A DNA stretch of 64,000 nt from the NCBI GenBank assembly GCA_045637645.1, contig JAZTZV010000053.1, positions 49,932 through 113,931 of the forward strand. Reading direction: 5' to 3'. Made by a program: the position numbers and the translations under genes. The notes under the pieces were generated by a model. It was not told the origin of the DNA. It saw only the letters and a list, made by a program, of their open reading frames with translations, and made no database searches. Below, piece by piece: positions 42,703 through 51,900 of the stretch; position 1 is the stretch's first letter; each line of letters begins with the position of its first letter. The stretch comes from RGIG1959 sp045637645. Its GTDB lineage: Bacteria > Bacillota > Clostridia > Oscillospirales > Acutalibacteraceae.

Positions 42703-43257
42703 ATGAATGAAATTCTCAGCAAAGCCGAAGGCAAAATGCAAAAATCCGTCCAGGCTCTTTTGAGTGAATACGGCACCATCCGCGCGGGTCGCGCGAACGC
42801 GTCTGTGCTTGATAAAATCTCGGTTGAATATTACGGTGTCCCGTCTCCGATCAACCAAGTTGCTGCGATCTCCGCTCCCGATGCGCGTTCGCTTGTGATC
42901 ACCCCGTGGGACAAATCGATGCTCAAAGACATTGAGCGCGCGATCTTGACCTCGGATCTGGGCATCAACCCGCAAAACGACGGCACCATCATCCGTTTGA
43001 CCTTCCCGCCTCTTAACGAGGAACGCCGTAAGGAACTCGGTAAAATGATTTACAAATATGCCGAAGAAGGCAAAGTGGCGGTTCGCTCTATTCGCCGCGA
43101 CGGCATCGATAAATTGAAAGACAAGAAAAAGAACGGTGAATTGACCGAGGACGATCTGAAAATCGCCGAAAAGAAAATGCAAGATCTCACCGACAAATAT
43201 TGCAAAGAGATCGATGCGGAAGCGGCGGCAAAAGAAAAAGAGATCATGGAACTGTGA
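42703..43257 (+). CDS. frr: Ribosome recycling factor
   Basis: Two-domain tRNA-mimic of 184 residues that splits post-termination ribosomes with EF-G. TIRAGRANASVLDKISVEYYG, DGTIIRLTFPPLNEERRKEL and the C-terminal long helix (KIAEKKMQDLTDKYCKEID) are typical, and the length matches exactly. ATG 42703 follows AGAAAGGAAAC; the frame from 42661 has no ribosome binding site. A GC-rich hairpin follows before uppS. Confidence 0.97.
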   Translation: MNEILSKAEGKMQKSVQALLSEYGTIRAGRANASVLDKISVEYYGVPSPINQVAAISAPDARSLVITPWDKSMLKDIERAILTSDLGINPQNDGTIIRLTFPPLNEERRKELGKMIYKYAEEGKVAVRSIRRDGIDKLKDKKKNGELTEDDLKIAEKKMQDLTDKYCKEIDAEAAAKEKEIMEL

Positions 43258-43267
43258 TCCGAATTTT

Positions 43268-43301
43268 GAAAACAGGCGGACAGCATCGTCCGCCCGTTTT
43301 C
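43268..43301 (+). other. Intergenic hairpin between frr and uppS
   Basis: The arms 43268-43281 and 43288-43301 form a stem with one mismatch. No T-run follows, so it may be a weak terminator or an mRNA-processing stem rather than a full stop between two genes of the same run. Confidence 0.45.
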
Positions 43302-43389
43302 GCGTGAAATCGGATTTGTCGGTTTGTTCCATTTGACTACGCGAGTGTTCCCGACACCAATCGGCACTCGTTTGACGGAGGGGTTCGAA

Positions 43390-44139
43390 ATGGCTTTGTT
43401 TCGAAAAAAAGATTCCGTATCCATCGAAAGCATCCCTGCTGACATGATGCCTAAGCATATTGGATTCATCATGGATGGCAACGGTCGATGGGCGAAAAAA
43501 CGCGGTTTGGCGCGCACGATGGGGCATGTCAGCGGCGCGAAAGTGTTTCGTAAAATCGCCAAGGCGTGTGATGAGCGCGGCATTCAATCGGCGACGTTTT
43601 ATGCGTTTTCGACCGAAAACTGGAAACGCCCGAAAGAAGAAGTCGATGCCATCATGAACTTGTTTCGTGATTACCTGAAAGAATCCATCGCGGATTTTAA
43701 AACTGAAAACATTCGCACGCGTTTCATCGGCGACCGCTCGATGCTCAGCGAGGATATTTTGGAATTGATGGCAATCGCGGAAGACGAAACCAAAAATAAA
43801 ACCGGCTTGACGTTGAACATCGCTGTCAATTACGGCGGTCGTCACGAACTGGAATTAGCGTTTCGTGACATTGCCGCGCGTGTAAAAAGCGGCGAGCTTC
43901 AACCCGACGCCATCACCGAGCAACTGATCTCGGATTCACTGGATACAGCGGGTCAACCCGACCCCGATTTGATCATTCGTCCGAGCGGCGAATTCCGCAC
44001 CAGCAATTTCCTTTTGTGGCAATCGGCATATGCGGAGTATGTGTTTATGGATGTGCTGTGGCCCGATTTTAACGAAGAGCATTTGGATCGTGCCATTATG
44101 CAATTTGCGCAACGCAACCGTCGATTCGGCGGGGTATAA
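43390..44139 (+). CDS. uppS: Isoprenyl transferase (undecaprenyl diphosphate synthase)
   Basis: Cis-prenyltransferase of 249 residues that extends farnesyl diphosphate with isopentenyl diphosphate to the undecaprenyl carrier. The diphosphate-binding HIGFIMDGNGRWAKKRGL (catalytic Asp29), FSTENWKRP and the C-terminal RPSGEFRTSNFLLWQSAYAE motifs are complete. ACGGAGGGG points to ATG 43390. With dxr, ispG and uppP in this window it forms much of the lipid-carrier supply for cell-wall synthesis. Confidence 0.96.
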   Translation: MALFRKKDSVSIESIPADMMPKHIGFIMDGNGRWAKKRGLARTMGHVSGAKVFRKIAKACDERGIQSATFYAFSTENWKRPKEEVDAIMNLFRDYLKESIADFKTENIRTRFIGDRSMLSEDILELMAIAEDETKNKTGLTLNIAVNYGGRHELELAFRDIAARVKSGELQPDAITEQLISDSLDTAGQPDPDLIIRPSGEFRTSNFLLWQSAYAEYVFMDVLWPDFNEEHLDRAIMQFAQRNRRFGGV

Positions 44140-44162
44140 GTATTGAAGGATGTGACATTGTT

Positions 44163-44984
44163 TTGAAGGTGCGAGTTATAACCGGCGTGGTTTGGACACT
44201 GGCAATGGTGGCGATGCTGTTGCTGTTTCCGGCGTGGGCGATGCGCTTGTTGTTTGAAGCGGTTTGTATTTTGGCGATGCGTGAATTGCTCGCGGCAGGC
44301 TCTTGCAAACACAAAGGCGTGACGGTTGCGGCGATGCTGTTTGCCGCGGCGTGTCCGTTTTTGGATATGGCGGGCGATTTTCGCTTGTTCTGGGTGGCGC
44401 TGATTTCTTATATTTTCACGCTGGTTGTGATCCAAATTTTCTCGTTTGAAACCTTGAAACTTGAGAAAACGATGTATGTGTTCGCGGTGTCGGTGATGAT
44501 CGTGTTGCCGATCGCCAGCATGGCGTATATTCGCGCGATCCCCGTTCACGGTAAAGCGTTTTTGCCGTTCCCGATGATCGTGTCGTGGCTGTCGGACACC
44601 GGTGCCTATTTCACAGGCAGTTTCTTCGGAAAGCACAAGCTTTGCGAAAAAATCAGCCCGAAGAAAACTGTGGAAGGTTTCTTCGGCGGTATCGTTTGCG
44701 CGGTGCTGTTCAGCTTGCTCGGCGCATTTTTGTATCAAGTCGTGGTTCTCAACGGCATGGGTCTGCACATTTCTTACGGTTTTGTGGCTCTCGCGGCATT
44801 GATCGCGGCACCGCTTTCGGTGCTGGGCGATTTGTTCTGCTCGGTCATCAAACGCCGTTTCGGCATCAAAGATTACGGTAATATGTTTCCCGGACACGGC
44901 GGCATTATGGATCGTTTCGATTCGCTTGTTTTTGTGGCGCCGCTGATGTATGTCCTGTGCACGCAATTACCGCTTGTTCAATAA
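44163..44984 (+). CDS. cdsA: Phosphatidate cytidylyltransferase
   Basis: Integral membrane enzyme of 273 residues that makes CDP-diacylglycerol from phosphatidic acid and CTP. There are seven or eight hydrophobic helices, the SDTGAYFTGSFFGKHKL motif and the C-terminal signature IKRRFGIKDYGNMFPGHGG followed by DRFDS, whose Asp residues bind Mg. The start is a TTG at 44163, giving the usual MKxRxITG beginning, with GAAGGA about 12 nt upstream. It lies 23 nt after uppS. Confidence 0.94.
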   Translation: MKVRVITGVVWTLAMVAMLLLFPAWAMRLLFEAVCILAMRELLAAGSCKHKGVTVAAMLFAAACPFLDMAGDFRLFWVALISYIFTLVVIQIFSFETLKLEKTMYVFAVSVMIVLPIASMAYIRAIPVHGKAFLPFPMIVSWLSDTGAYFTGSFFGKHKLCEKISPKKTVEGFFGGIVCAVLFSLLGAFLYQVVVLNGMGLHISYGFVALAALIAAPLSVLGDLFCSVIKRRFGIKDYGNMFPGHGGIMDRFDSLVFVAPLMYVLCTQLPLVQ

Positions 44985-44995
44985 TACGATGGAAT

Positions 44996-45031
44996 GGAAA
45001 CGGCAGGTGTTGTTACATCCTGCCGTTTTCC
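44996..45031 (+). other. Hairpin between cdsA and dxr
   Basis: The arms 44996-45007 and 45019-45031 form a stem with small bulges. A short TTTTCC within the second arm is the only T tract, so complete termination is doubtful. Confidence 0.45.
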
Positions 45032-45057
45032 GACAATCATACGTAGGAGGGTTCATC

Positions 45058-46206
45058 ATGAAAGACAGCAAAGAACTGGTTCTTCTCGGTTCCACAGGCT
45101 CGATCGGCACGCAAACACTCGATGTTGCCGAAGAATCGTGCTATACCGTAACGGCTCTTGCCGCGGGTCGTCAAGTGACGCCGCTCGAAGAGCAGATCCG
45201 TCGTTTTCGTCCGCGTTATGCGGCGATGTTTGATGAAACCGCCGCCAAGGATTTAAAAGAACGCGTCGCGGATTTGGATGTGAAAATTCTTGCAGGTATG
45301 GAAGGCTTGTGTGAACTGGCATCGTTGCCCGAAGCAGATCTTGTCCTTAACTCCGTTGTCGGCATGGTCGGTTTGCAACCGACGCTTGCCGCGGTGGAAG
45401 CGGGTCACGATGTCGCGCTTGCCAACAAAGAGACGTTGGTGGCGGGCGGCGCGCTTGTCATGGACGCTGTCGCGCGTAAAGGTGTGAAACTGCTTCCCGT
45501 TGACAGTGAACACTCCGCAATTTTTCAATGCTTGCAAGGAGCGCCCGAAAAGCCCGCTGTTAAGCGTTTGATCTTGACGGCATCGGGCGGTCCGTTCTTC
45601 GGTAAAACCGCAAAAGAGCTGGAAACCGTCACGCTTCAAGACGCTTTGAAACATCCGAACTGGAGCATGGGTGCGAAAATTACGGTTGATTCCGCTTCGA
45701 TGATGAATAAGGGTCTCGAATTGATCGAAGCACGCTGGCTGTTTGATATGGATCCGTCGCGCATCGATGTCATCGTTCACCGTGAAAGCATTATTCATTC
45801 GCTGGTCGAATATGTTGACAACGCTGTGATCGCACAGCTTGGCGTACCGGATATGCGTGTGCCGATTCAATACGCCTTGACGTATCCCGATCGTGCAGTG
45901 TCGCCTGTCGGTCAGTTGTCGCTTGCCGACGTTGCCACGATGACGTTCTTCAAACCCGATGACGAAACGTTTCGTTGCTTGCCCATTTGCCGCGAAGCGA
46001 TCACCAAAGGCGGCATGACACCCGCCGCGGTTAACGGCGCAAACGAACAAGCGGTTGCGCTGTTCATGCAGGGCAAGATCGGCTTTATGGATATTCCGCG
46101 CTTGGTGCAATTGGCACTGGAAGCGGATTGGCCGCAAAAAGGTGATGTGCAGACGGTGCTTGAAACCGACCGTGCGGCGCGTGAATTGGTGCTCAGTCGG
46201 GCATAA
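45058..46206 (+). CDS. dxr: 1-deoxy-D-xylulose 5-phosphate reductoisomerase
   Basis: Second enzyme of the MEP isoprenoid pathway, 382 residues. It converts DXP to 2-C-methylerythritol 4-phosphate with NADPH. LLGSTGSIGTQTLDV binds NADPH; ANKETLV, VDSEHSAIFQCL and ILTASGGPFF are substrate and metal motifs; GAKITVDSASMMNKGLE completes the active site. AGGAGGG points to ATG 45058; the longer frame from 44950 overlaps cdsA. It is the target of fosmidomycin in other bacteria. Confidence 0.97.
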   Translation: MKDSKELVLLGSTGSIGTQTLDVAEESCYTVTALAAGRQVTPLEEQIRRFRPRYAAMFDETAAKDLKERVADLDVKILAGMEGLCELASLPEADLVLNSVVGMVGLQPTLAAVEAGHDVALANKETLVAGGALVMDAVARKGVKLLPVDSEHSAIFQCLQGAPEKPAVKRLILTASGGPFFGKTAKELETVTLQDALKHPNWSMGAKITVDSASMMNKGLELIEARWLFDMDPSRIDVIVHRESIIHSLVEYVDNAVIAQLGVPDMRVPIQYALTYPDRAVSPVGQLSLADVATMTFFKPDDETFRCLPICREAITKGGMTPAAVNGANEQAVALFMQGKIGFMDIPRLVQLALEADWPQKGDVQTVLETDRAARELVLSRA

Positions 46207-46242
46207 TATGCAGTGAAGATACCATGAAAGGGTGCTGACCGA

Positions 46243-47817
46243 TTGTTTGTTTTTAAAATTTTGATGGCGATCTTGTTGTTCGGTGTGATCATTTTTGTTC
46301 ACGAGCTCGGACATTTTGCGGTCGCGAAGTGGTGCGGTGTCCGCGTGAATGAATTTGCGCTCGGCATGGGCCCGAAGATCCTTTCATTTACAAAAGGTGA
46401 GACGACTTATTCGCTTCGTTTACTCCCGCTCGGCGGTTTTTGTGCCATGGAAGGCGAGGACGACGACAGCGACGACCCACGTGCTTTCAGCCATAAAAAG
46501 GTTTGGCAACGCATCTTGGTGGTTGCCGCCGGTGTTGTCATGAATTTCGCGCTGGCGTATGTCGTGCTGGTTGTGGCACTCGGTTTTTTCTCTCCCGTGA
46601 ACAGCTCGAACGGCAAAGCTCTTTACGGTACATCGACGATCATTGAGTTGTCCGAGGATGCCTCGAGCTATCAAACAGGTTTGCGCGAAAACGATACCAT
46701 CACGTGGATCAACGGCAGACCTGTTGCCACGACTCAGGATTTGTTTATGTTCCTGCAAAGCGATGAAGACGGCGTGGTGGACATGACGGTGCGCCGCGAC
46801 GGCAAATCGGTCAAGCTTGAAGGTGTCACGTTCGATTTGATCCAATACACGCCTCTCGGCAGTGTTTTTTATGATACGACGACGATCGCGTCGGTCTCAC
46901 TCCCGCCTGTGTATCAAGAAACCGCGTTGCTTGTCGGCGATACAATCACGCATGTCGGTGAAACCGCTGTCGGTTCTTTACAGGAGTTGCAGGATGCCTT
47001 GCAAAGCCAAAGCAAGGGCTATACCGATATTACCGTGATGCGCGGAAAAGAAACGTTGACGGTTTCGTCCGTTGTCTGCAAATCGTTGCTTGACGTACCG
47101 TCCGATTCCGTTTTTGACGGCACAACACTTTTGAGCGATCTCTCTGTGAACACGGTGTATTTCCAAACCGCTTTGCAAGAGAATGATATCGTGATGAAGG
47201 TCAACGATGAAGCGGTTGCTTCGGCAGAAGAGCTGCTCACTGCGTTGCAAGCCGATGAAGATGGTGTATCGGATTTGGTCGTGAAGCGCGGTGAGGAAGA
47301 ACTGACGCTTTCGGATTTGCATGTGATGACGGATGTGGCGTTTGATACCACGCGTTATCTTCGTTACGACTTTGTGTTGTTGGGTGTTGAACCGAACGTC
47401 CTCAACACGATCACGCAAGCCGCTAAAAACGAATGGTCCCACGCCACGACGGTGTGGTGGAGTTTGGTTGACATTGTAACCGGTAAATACGGACTCAACG
47501 AGGTGGCAGGCCCTGTCGGTACGGTGGACATCATTGGTGACATGGTCGAGCAAGCGGCAACGAACGTGACCAAAGACAACATTCATTCTTTGCTGATGCT
47601 GTTTTCGCTGATTTGTGTCAACGTCGGTGTGATGAATTTGTTGCCGCTTCCCGCGCTGGACGGCGGACGACTGGTGTTCTTGGTGATCGAATTGATCATT
47701 CGTCGCCCTGTTGCCAAAAAGTTCGAAGGCATGGTGCATTTCATCGGTTTGGCGGCGTTGTTGCTCTTTATGTTGTTGATTACGTTTAACGATGTATTTC
47801 GTTTGATTACAGGATAA
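46243..47817 (+). CDS. rseP: RseP-family site-2 metalloprotease with three PDZ-like repeats
   Basis: Membrane protease (M50) of 524 residues. HELGH (20-24) is the zinc site in TM1, and NLLPLPALDGG (465-475) supplies the third ligand. Between them are three PDZ-like modules at about 128-195, 214-280 and 294-362, each with a GLRENDTITWING-type carboxylate-binding loop (GLREND, ALLVGD, ALQEND). RseP usually has one or two and about 340-450 residues. It cleaves membrane-bound anti-sigma factors or signal peptides. TTG 46243 follows GAAAGGG. It could act on the anti-sigma-like protein at 9.2 kb. Confidence 0.88.
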   Translation: MFVFKILMAILLFGVIIFVHELGHFAVAKWCGVRVNEFALGMGPKILSFTKGETTYSLRLLPLGGFCAMEGEDDDSDDPRAFSHKKVWQRILVVAAGVVMNFALAYVVLVVALGFFSPVNSSNGKALYGTSTIIELSEDASSYQTGLRENDTITWINGRPVATTQDLFMFLQSDEDGVVDMTVRRDGKSVKLEGVTFDLIQYTPLGSVFYDTTTIASVSLPPVYQETALLVGDTITHVGETAVGSLQELQDALQSQSKGYTDITVMRGKETLTVSSVVCKSLLDVPSDSVFDGTTLLSDLSVNTVYFQTALQENDIVMKVNDEAVASAEELLTALQADEDGVSDLVVKRGEEELTLSDLHVMTDVAFDTTRYLRYDFVLLGVEPNVLNTITQAAKNEWSHATTVWWSLVDIVTGKYGLNEVAGPVGTVDIIGDMVEQAATNVTKDNIHSLLMLFSLICVNVGVMNLLPLPALDGGRLVFLVIELIIRRPVAKKFEGMVHFIGLAALLLFMLLITFNDVFRLITG

Positions 47818-47840
47818 GTTTGAAAGAAAGGATGACCAAC

Positions 47841-48890
47841 ATGACAAGACGTGAATGTAAAGCGGTTTCTTGCGGTAATATTGTGATCGGCGGCGATGCC
47901 CCGATCAGTATTCAATCGATGCTCAATGTTCCTGCACAGGATGTGCAAGGCAATGTCGAGCAAGCCAAACGCCTTGCGCAAGCGGGCTGTGAGATCATCC
48001 GTGTGGCGATCCCCGATCATGAAGCGGTGCGCTTGATTCCTGCGATCAAGCAGGAAGTGAACGTCCCGCTCGTAGCGGATATCCATTTTGATCATACCCT
48101 CGCGCTGGAAAGCGTCGAAGCCGGTATCGACAAAATCCGCATCAATCCCGGTAATATCGGCGGCGATGAGAATGTGCGTGCGGTTGCCAAAGCCTGTAAA
48201 GCAAAGAACATCCCGATTCGCATCGGCGTGAATGCGGGTTCTCTTGAAAAAGAGATTTTGGCGAAATACGGACATCCGACGGCGCAAGCGCTTTGCGACA
48301 GCGCGCTGTATCATGCGTCTCTTCTCGAAAAATTCGATTTTGATGACATTGTTCTGTCGCTCAAATCGTCCGATGTACAAACGATGGCGGAGGCGTATGC
48401 GCTGGTTGCGACTCGTTGTGCCTATCCGCTTCACCTCGGCGTGACCGAAGCAGGAACGCCGCGCATGGGTTTGATGAAATCCGCGGCAGGTATCGGCGGC
48501 TTGTTGCTTCAAGGCATCGGTGACACGATTCGCGTGTCTCTCACAGCGGATCCTGCCGAAGAAATTGCGGTTGCACGCGATTTGTTGAAAGCCATCGGTT
48601 TACGTAAAGGCGGCGCGAAATTGGTATCCTGCCCGACCTGCGGTCGTACGCAAGTGGATCTCATCGGTGTCGCCAACGAAGTGGAAGCGCGTTTGGATGC
48701 GATCCAAAAAGATATCACCGTCGCTGTCATGGGGTGCATCGTCAACGGTCCCGGTGAAGCGCGTGAAGCCGATATCGGCATGGCGGGTGGCAAAGGTAAG
48801 TTTGCCATCTTCAAAAAAGGCGAAGTCCTTCGCACGGTCACGCAGGAAGAAGCGGTCGATGCATTGTTTGCCGAAATCGAACGCTTGTGA
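47841..48890 (+). CDS. ispG: 4-hydroxy-3-methylbut-2-en-1-yl diphosphate synthase
   Basis: 4Fe-4S enzyme of 349 residues at the penultimate step of the MEP pathway. Cluster ligands are C264 and C267 (CPTCGRT), C299 (GCIVNGPGE) and the following Glu, spaced as in E. coli IspG. RINPGNIGGDENV and HLGVTEAGT are TIM-barrel motifs. ATG 47841 lies 9 nt after GAAAGAAAGG; earlier in-frame starts at 47820 and 47832 overlap that site. It is followed by polC. Confidence 0.95.
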   Translation: MTRRECKAVSCGNIVIGGDAPISIQSMLNVPAQDVQGNVEQAKRLAQAGCEIIRVAIPDHEAVRLIPAIKQEVNVPLVADIHFDHTLALESVEAGIDKIRINPGNIGGDENVRAVAKACKAKNIPIRIGVNAGSLEKEILAKYGHPTAQALCDSALYHASLLEKFDFDDIVLSLKSSDVQTMAEAYALVATRCAYPLHLGVTEAGTPRMGLMKSAAGIGGLLLQGIGDTIRVSLTADPAEEIAVARDLLKAIGLRKGGAKLVSCPTCGRTQVDLIGVANEVEARLDAIQKDITVAVMGCIVNGPGEAREADIGMAGGKGKFAIFKKGEVLRTVTQEEAVDALFAEIERL

Positions 48891-48976
48891 TGTCCTGTTT
48901 TTCGTTCATCGAATGGGGTAAACTGTGTGTGTCCCGCCGATGCGGGAGTAGAATATCATAAAGGATTTGGAAGATT

Positions 48977-51900
48977 ATGACGTTACGTCAATTGATTGAA
49001 AAACAAGTTTCGGTCGACGCGGTGCCGTCTGCCTTTTTGAATAGCAATGTCTTGTCGATTCAGGTGCAAGAAAGTGTTCGTATTTTGTCGATAACACTGT
49101 ATTGTGAGCAACTTCCGACATTTGAGGATTTGCAGTCTTTGGAAAACGCACTGCAAAAGGCGTATTCCGTGAAATGCACAGTGGATGTGCATTGTCCGCC
49201 GACGCTGTTGAATGCCGATGCGTTCGCATTCGTGATCCCGATGCTGTGCAGACGGTATGTGCAGGTCAACGGAAGCTTTAACGATGCGGCTTATGCGGTC
49301 GAAAACGACGTCGTGCGCGTCAAATTGGCGCACGGCGGAGCGGGGCTTCTCAAAAATACGCAAATCGATGAGCATTTGGCAACTCTCATCCAAGAGATGT
49401 TTTCGCGTCGCGTCAAAGTGGAATTTGAGGGCGACGACGATATCGATAAAAACGACGAACAATATCAACGTGTGATGCAAAAAGCACTCGATGAAGAACG
49501 CGAACGCGCGCAAGCGGCTGCTGCCGCCGCTGCGGCGGTTGCTGCGGCGGCTCCGAAGACGGAAGGGACGCCTGCACCTAAACCGCGCACAGAGGGCGTC
49601 AACTTCAACCGCCCGCCTTCAAGCGGTTTGCCGATTTATTTGGAAACCGCGCAAACCATTTGGGGCAAAGACATCCGCGAAATGCCTGTTCCGATCAAAA
49701 CGATCGAGCCTGATGGTAGCTTTGTCACAATTTGGGGCGAAGTGTTCGGCATGGAAAAGGAACACCGCGAAAGCCGTGACGGCACACGTGTGCTGTATGA
49801 ATTCCATTTGTCTGATCGTACAGGCTCTGTGACGGTCAATATGTGGCTCGACAAGAAGCGCGATAAACAAAAAATTGAAGCGCTCGGCTCCGTCAAAAAC
49901 GGTGTTTGCGTGCTTGCGCAAGGCAGCTACGATTACAATGAATACGCCAAGTGCAACGTGCTTCGTATCAAAGCATTGGCGCTTGTTGCGAAATATCAAA
50001 AGCCCGACAACGCCGAGAAAAAGCGTGTCGAGCTTCATATGCATACCAAAATGTCGTCGATGGACGCCGTCACCGAAGCGAGCGCACTTGTCAAACGTGC
50101 CGCTGATTGGGGACATCCCGCCGTTGCCATCACCGATCACGGTGTTGTGCAGGCGTTCCCCGACGCGATGAACACCGCCGCTAAAATGGCAAAAGACGGT
50201 AAGGAAATTAAAATCCTTTACGGTGTCGAAGCGTATTATATCAACGATTTGATTCCTGTCGTGTCGGGCGATGCGGATGTGTTGCTTGACGATGAGTGCA
50301 TTGTGTTTGACTTGGAAACTACGGGCCTTTCTCAACAAAACGATCGCATCACCGAAATCGGTGCGGTGCGTGTCAAAAACGGGGAAGTGGTGGAGGAATT
50401 CAACACCTTTGTCAATCCCGGCATGCCCATTTCCCCGAAAATCACCGAATTGACCGGCATCACCAACGATATGGTCAAAGACGCTCCGCGTGAGGACGAT
50501 GCACTTTGCCGTTTTTATGATTTTTGCGGCAATTGCAAGGTGCTTGTCGCGCACAACGCACCGTTTGATACGGGTTTTGTGAAAAAAGCCGCCGAACGCA
50601 GTGATATGCCGTATCCGTTCACGTCGATCGATACGGTACCGATTGCCCGTGCGTTGTATCCCAATTTAAAAAACCATAAGCTGGATACGGTCGCCAAAGC
50701 TCTTCAACTCCCGCCGTTTAATCACCACCGCGCGTGCGACGATGCGCGTGTGCTTGCACAGATTTATCTTAAGCTGATCGTTGACATGAAAGAACAGCGT
50801 GAGATCGAGCGTGTCTCGGAGATCAACGTCGGTCTCAAGGGCGGCGACAACAAAGGTGTGAAACCGTATCACTTGATCATTCTTGCCCAAAATCTGACAG
50901 GTCTTAAAAACCTGTATAAGCTCATTTCTTGGTCGCATCTTAAAAATTACCACAAGCGTCCGCGCATCACGCGTTCGAAGCTGATGGAGCATCGTGAAGG
51001 CTTGATTCTCGGCTCGGCGTGCGAGCAAGGCGAATTGTTTGAAGCGGTCATGCAAGGTCGCGGATGGGGAGAACTGTGTGATATCGCGCGTTTCTATGAT
51101 TTTCTTGAGATTCAACCTCTCGGCAACAACGCGTTTATGGTACGAAACGGTACCGCTCGCGACGAAGAACAACTCAAAGACTTCAACCGCACGATCGTGC
51201 GCATCGGCGATAAACTGAATATCCCTGTTTGTGCGACCTGCGACGTCCACTTTATGGATCCCGAGGACGAGGAGTTCCGTCGTATCCTGCAGGGTGTGCA
51301 AGGCTTTGGTGATGCCGACCAACAAGCTCCGCTTTATTTCCGCAACACTGAAGAAATGCTTGCGGAATTTGCCTATCTCGGACAAGAAAAAGCCTATGAG
51401 GTCGTGGTTGAAAACACGAACCTGATCGCCGATCGCATCGAAAGTATTCTCCCGATCCCGAAAGGTACCTATTCGCCACGCATCGACGGCGCGGACGAAG
51501 AACTCCAAGAGATTACGTGGAGCCGTGCCAAAGCAAAATACGGTGATCCGCTTCCTGAAATCGTGCGTGCGCGACTTGATCGCGAGTTGACGTCGATCGT
51601 TAAACACGGCTTTGCGGTTTTGTATATGATCGCGCAAAAGCTCGTGCAAAACTCGAACGAAAACGGCTATTTGGTCGGTTCTCGTGGTTCGGTCGGCTCG
51701 TCGTTTGTCGCGCACATGTCGGGTATCTCCGAAGTCAATCCGCTTGCGCCGCACTATGTGTGTAAGCAATGCCAATATTCTGAATTTTTCACCAAAGGTG
51801 AAGTTGGCTCGGGCTTTGACCTTCCCGAAAAGATTTGTCCGAATTGCGGTGCGCCGCTGGATCGTGACGGTCACGAGATCCCCTTCGAAACCTTCCTTGG

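Noticed and set aside
43268..45031. Hairpins after frr and after cdsA as full terminators
   Set aside because: Neither has a proper T-run and both lie inside a conserved gene run, so they are listed only as hairpins.
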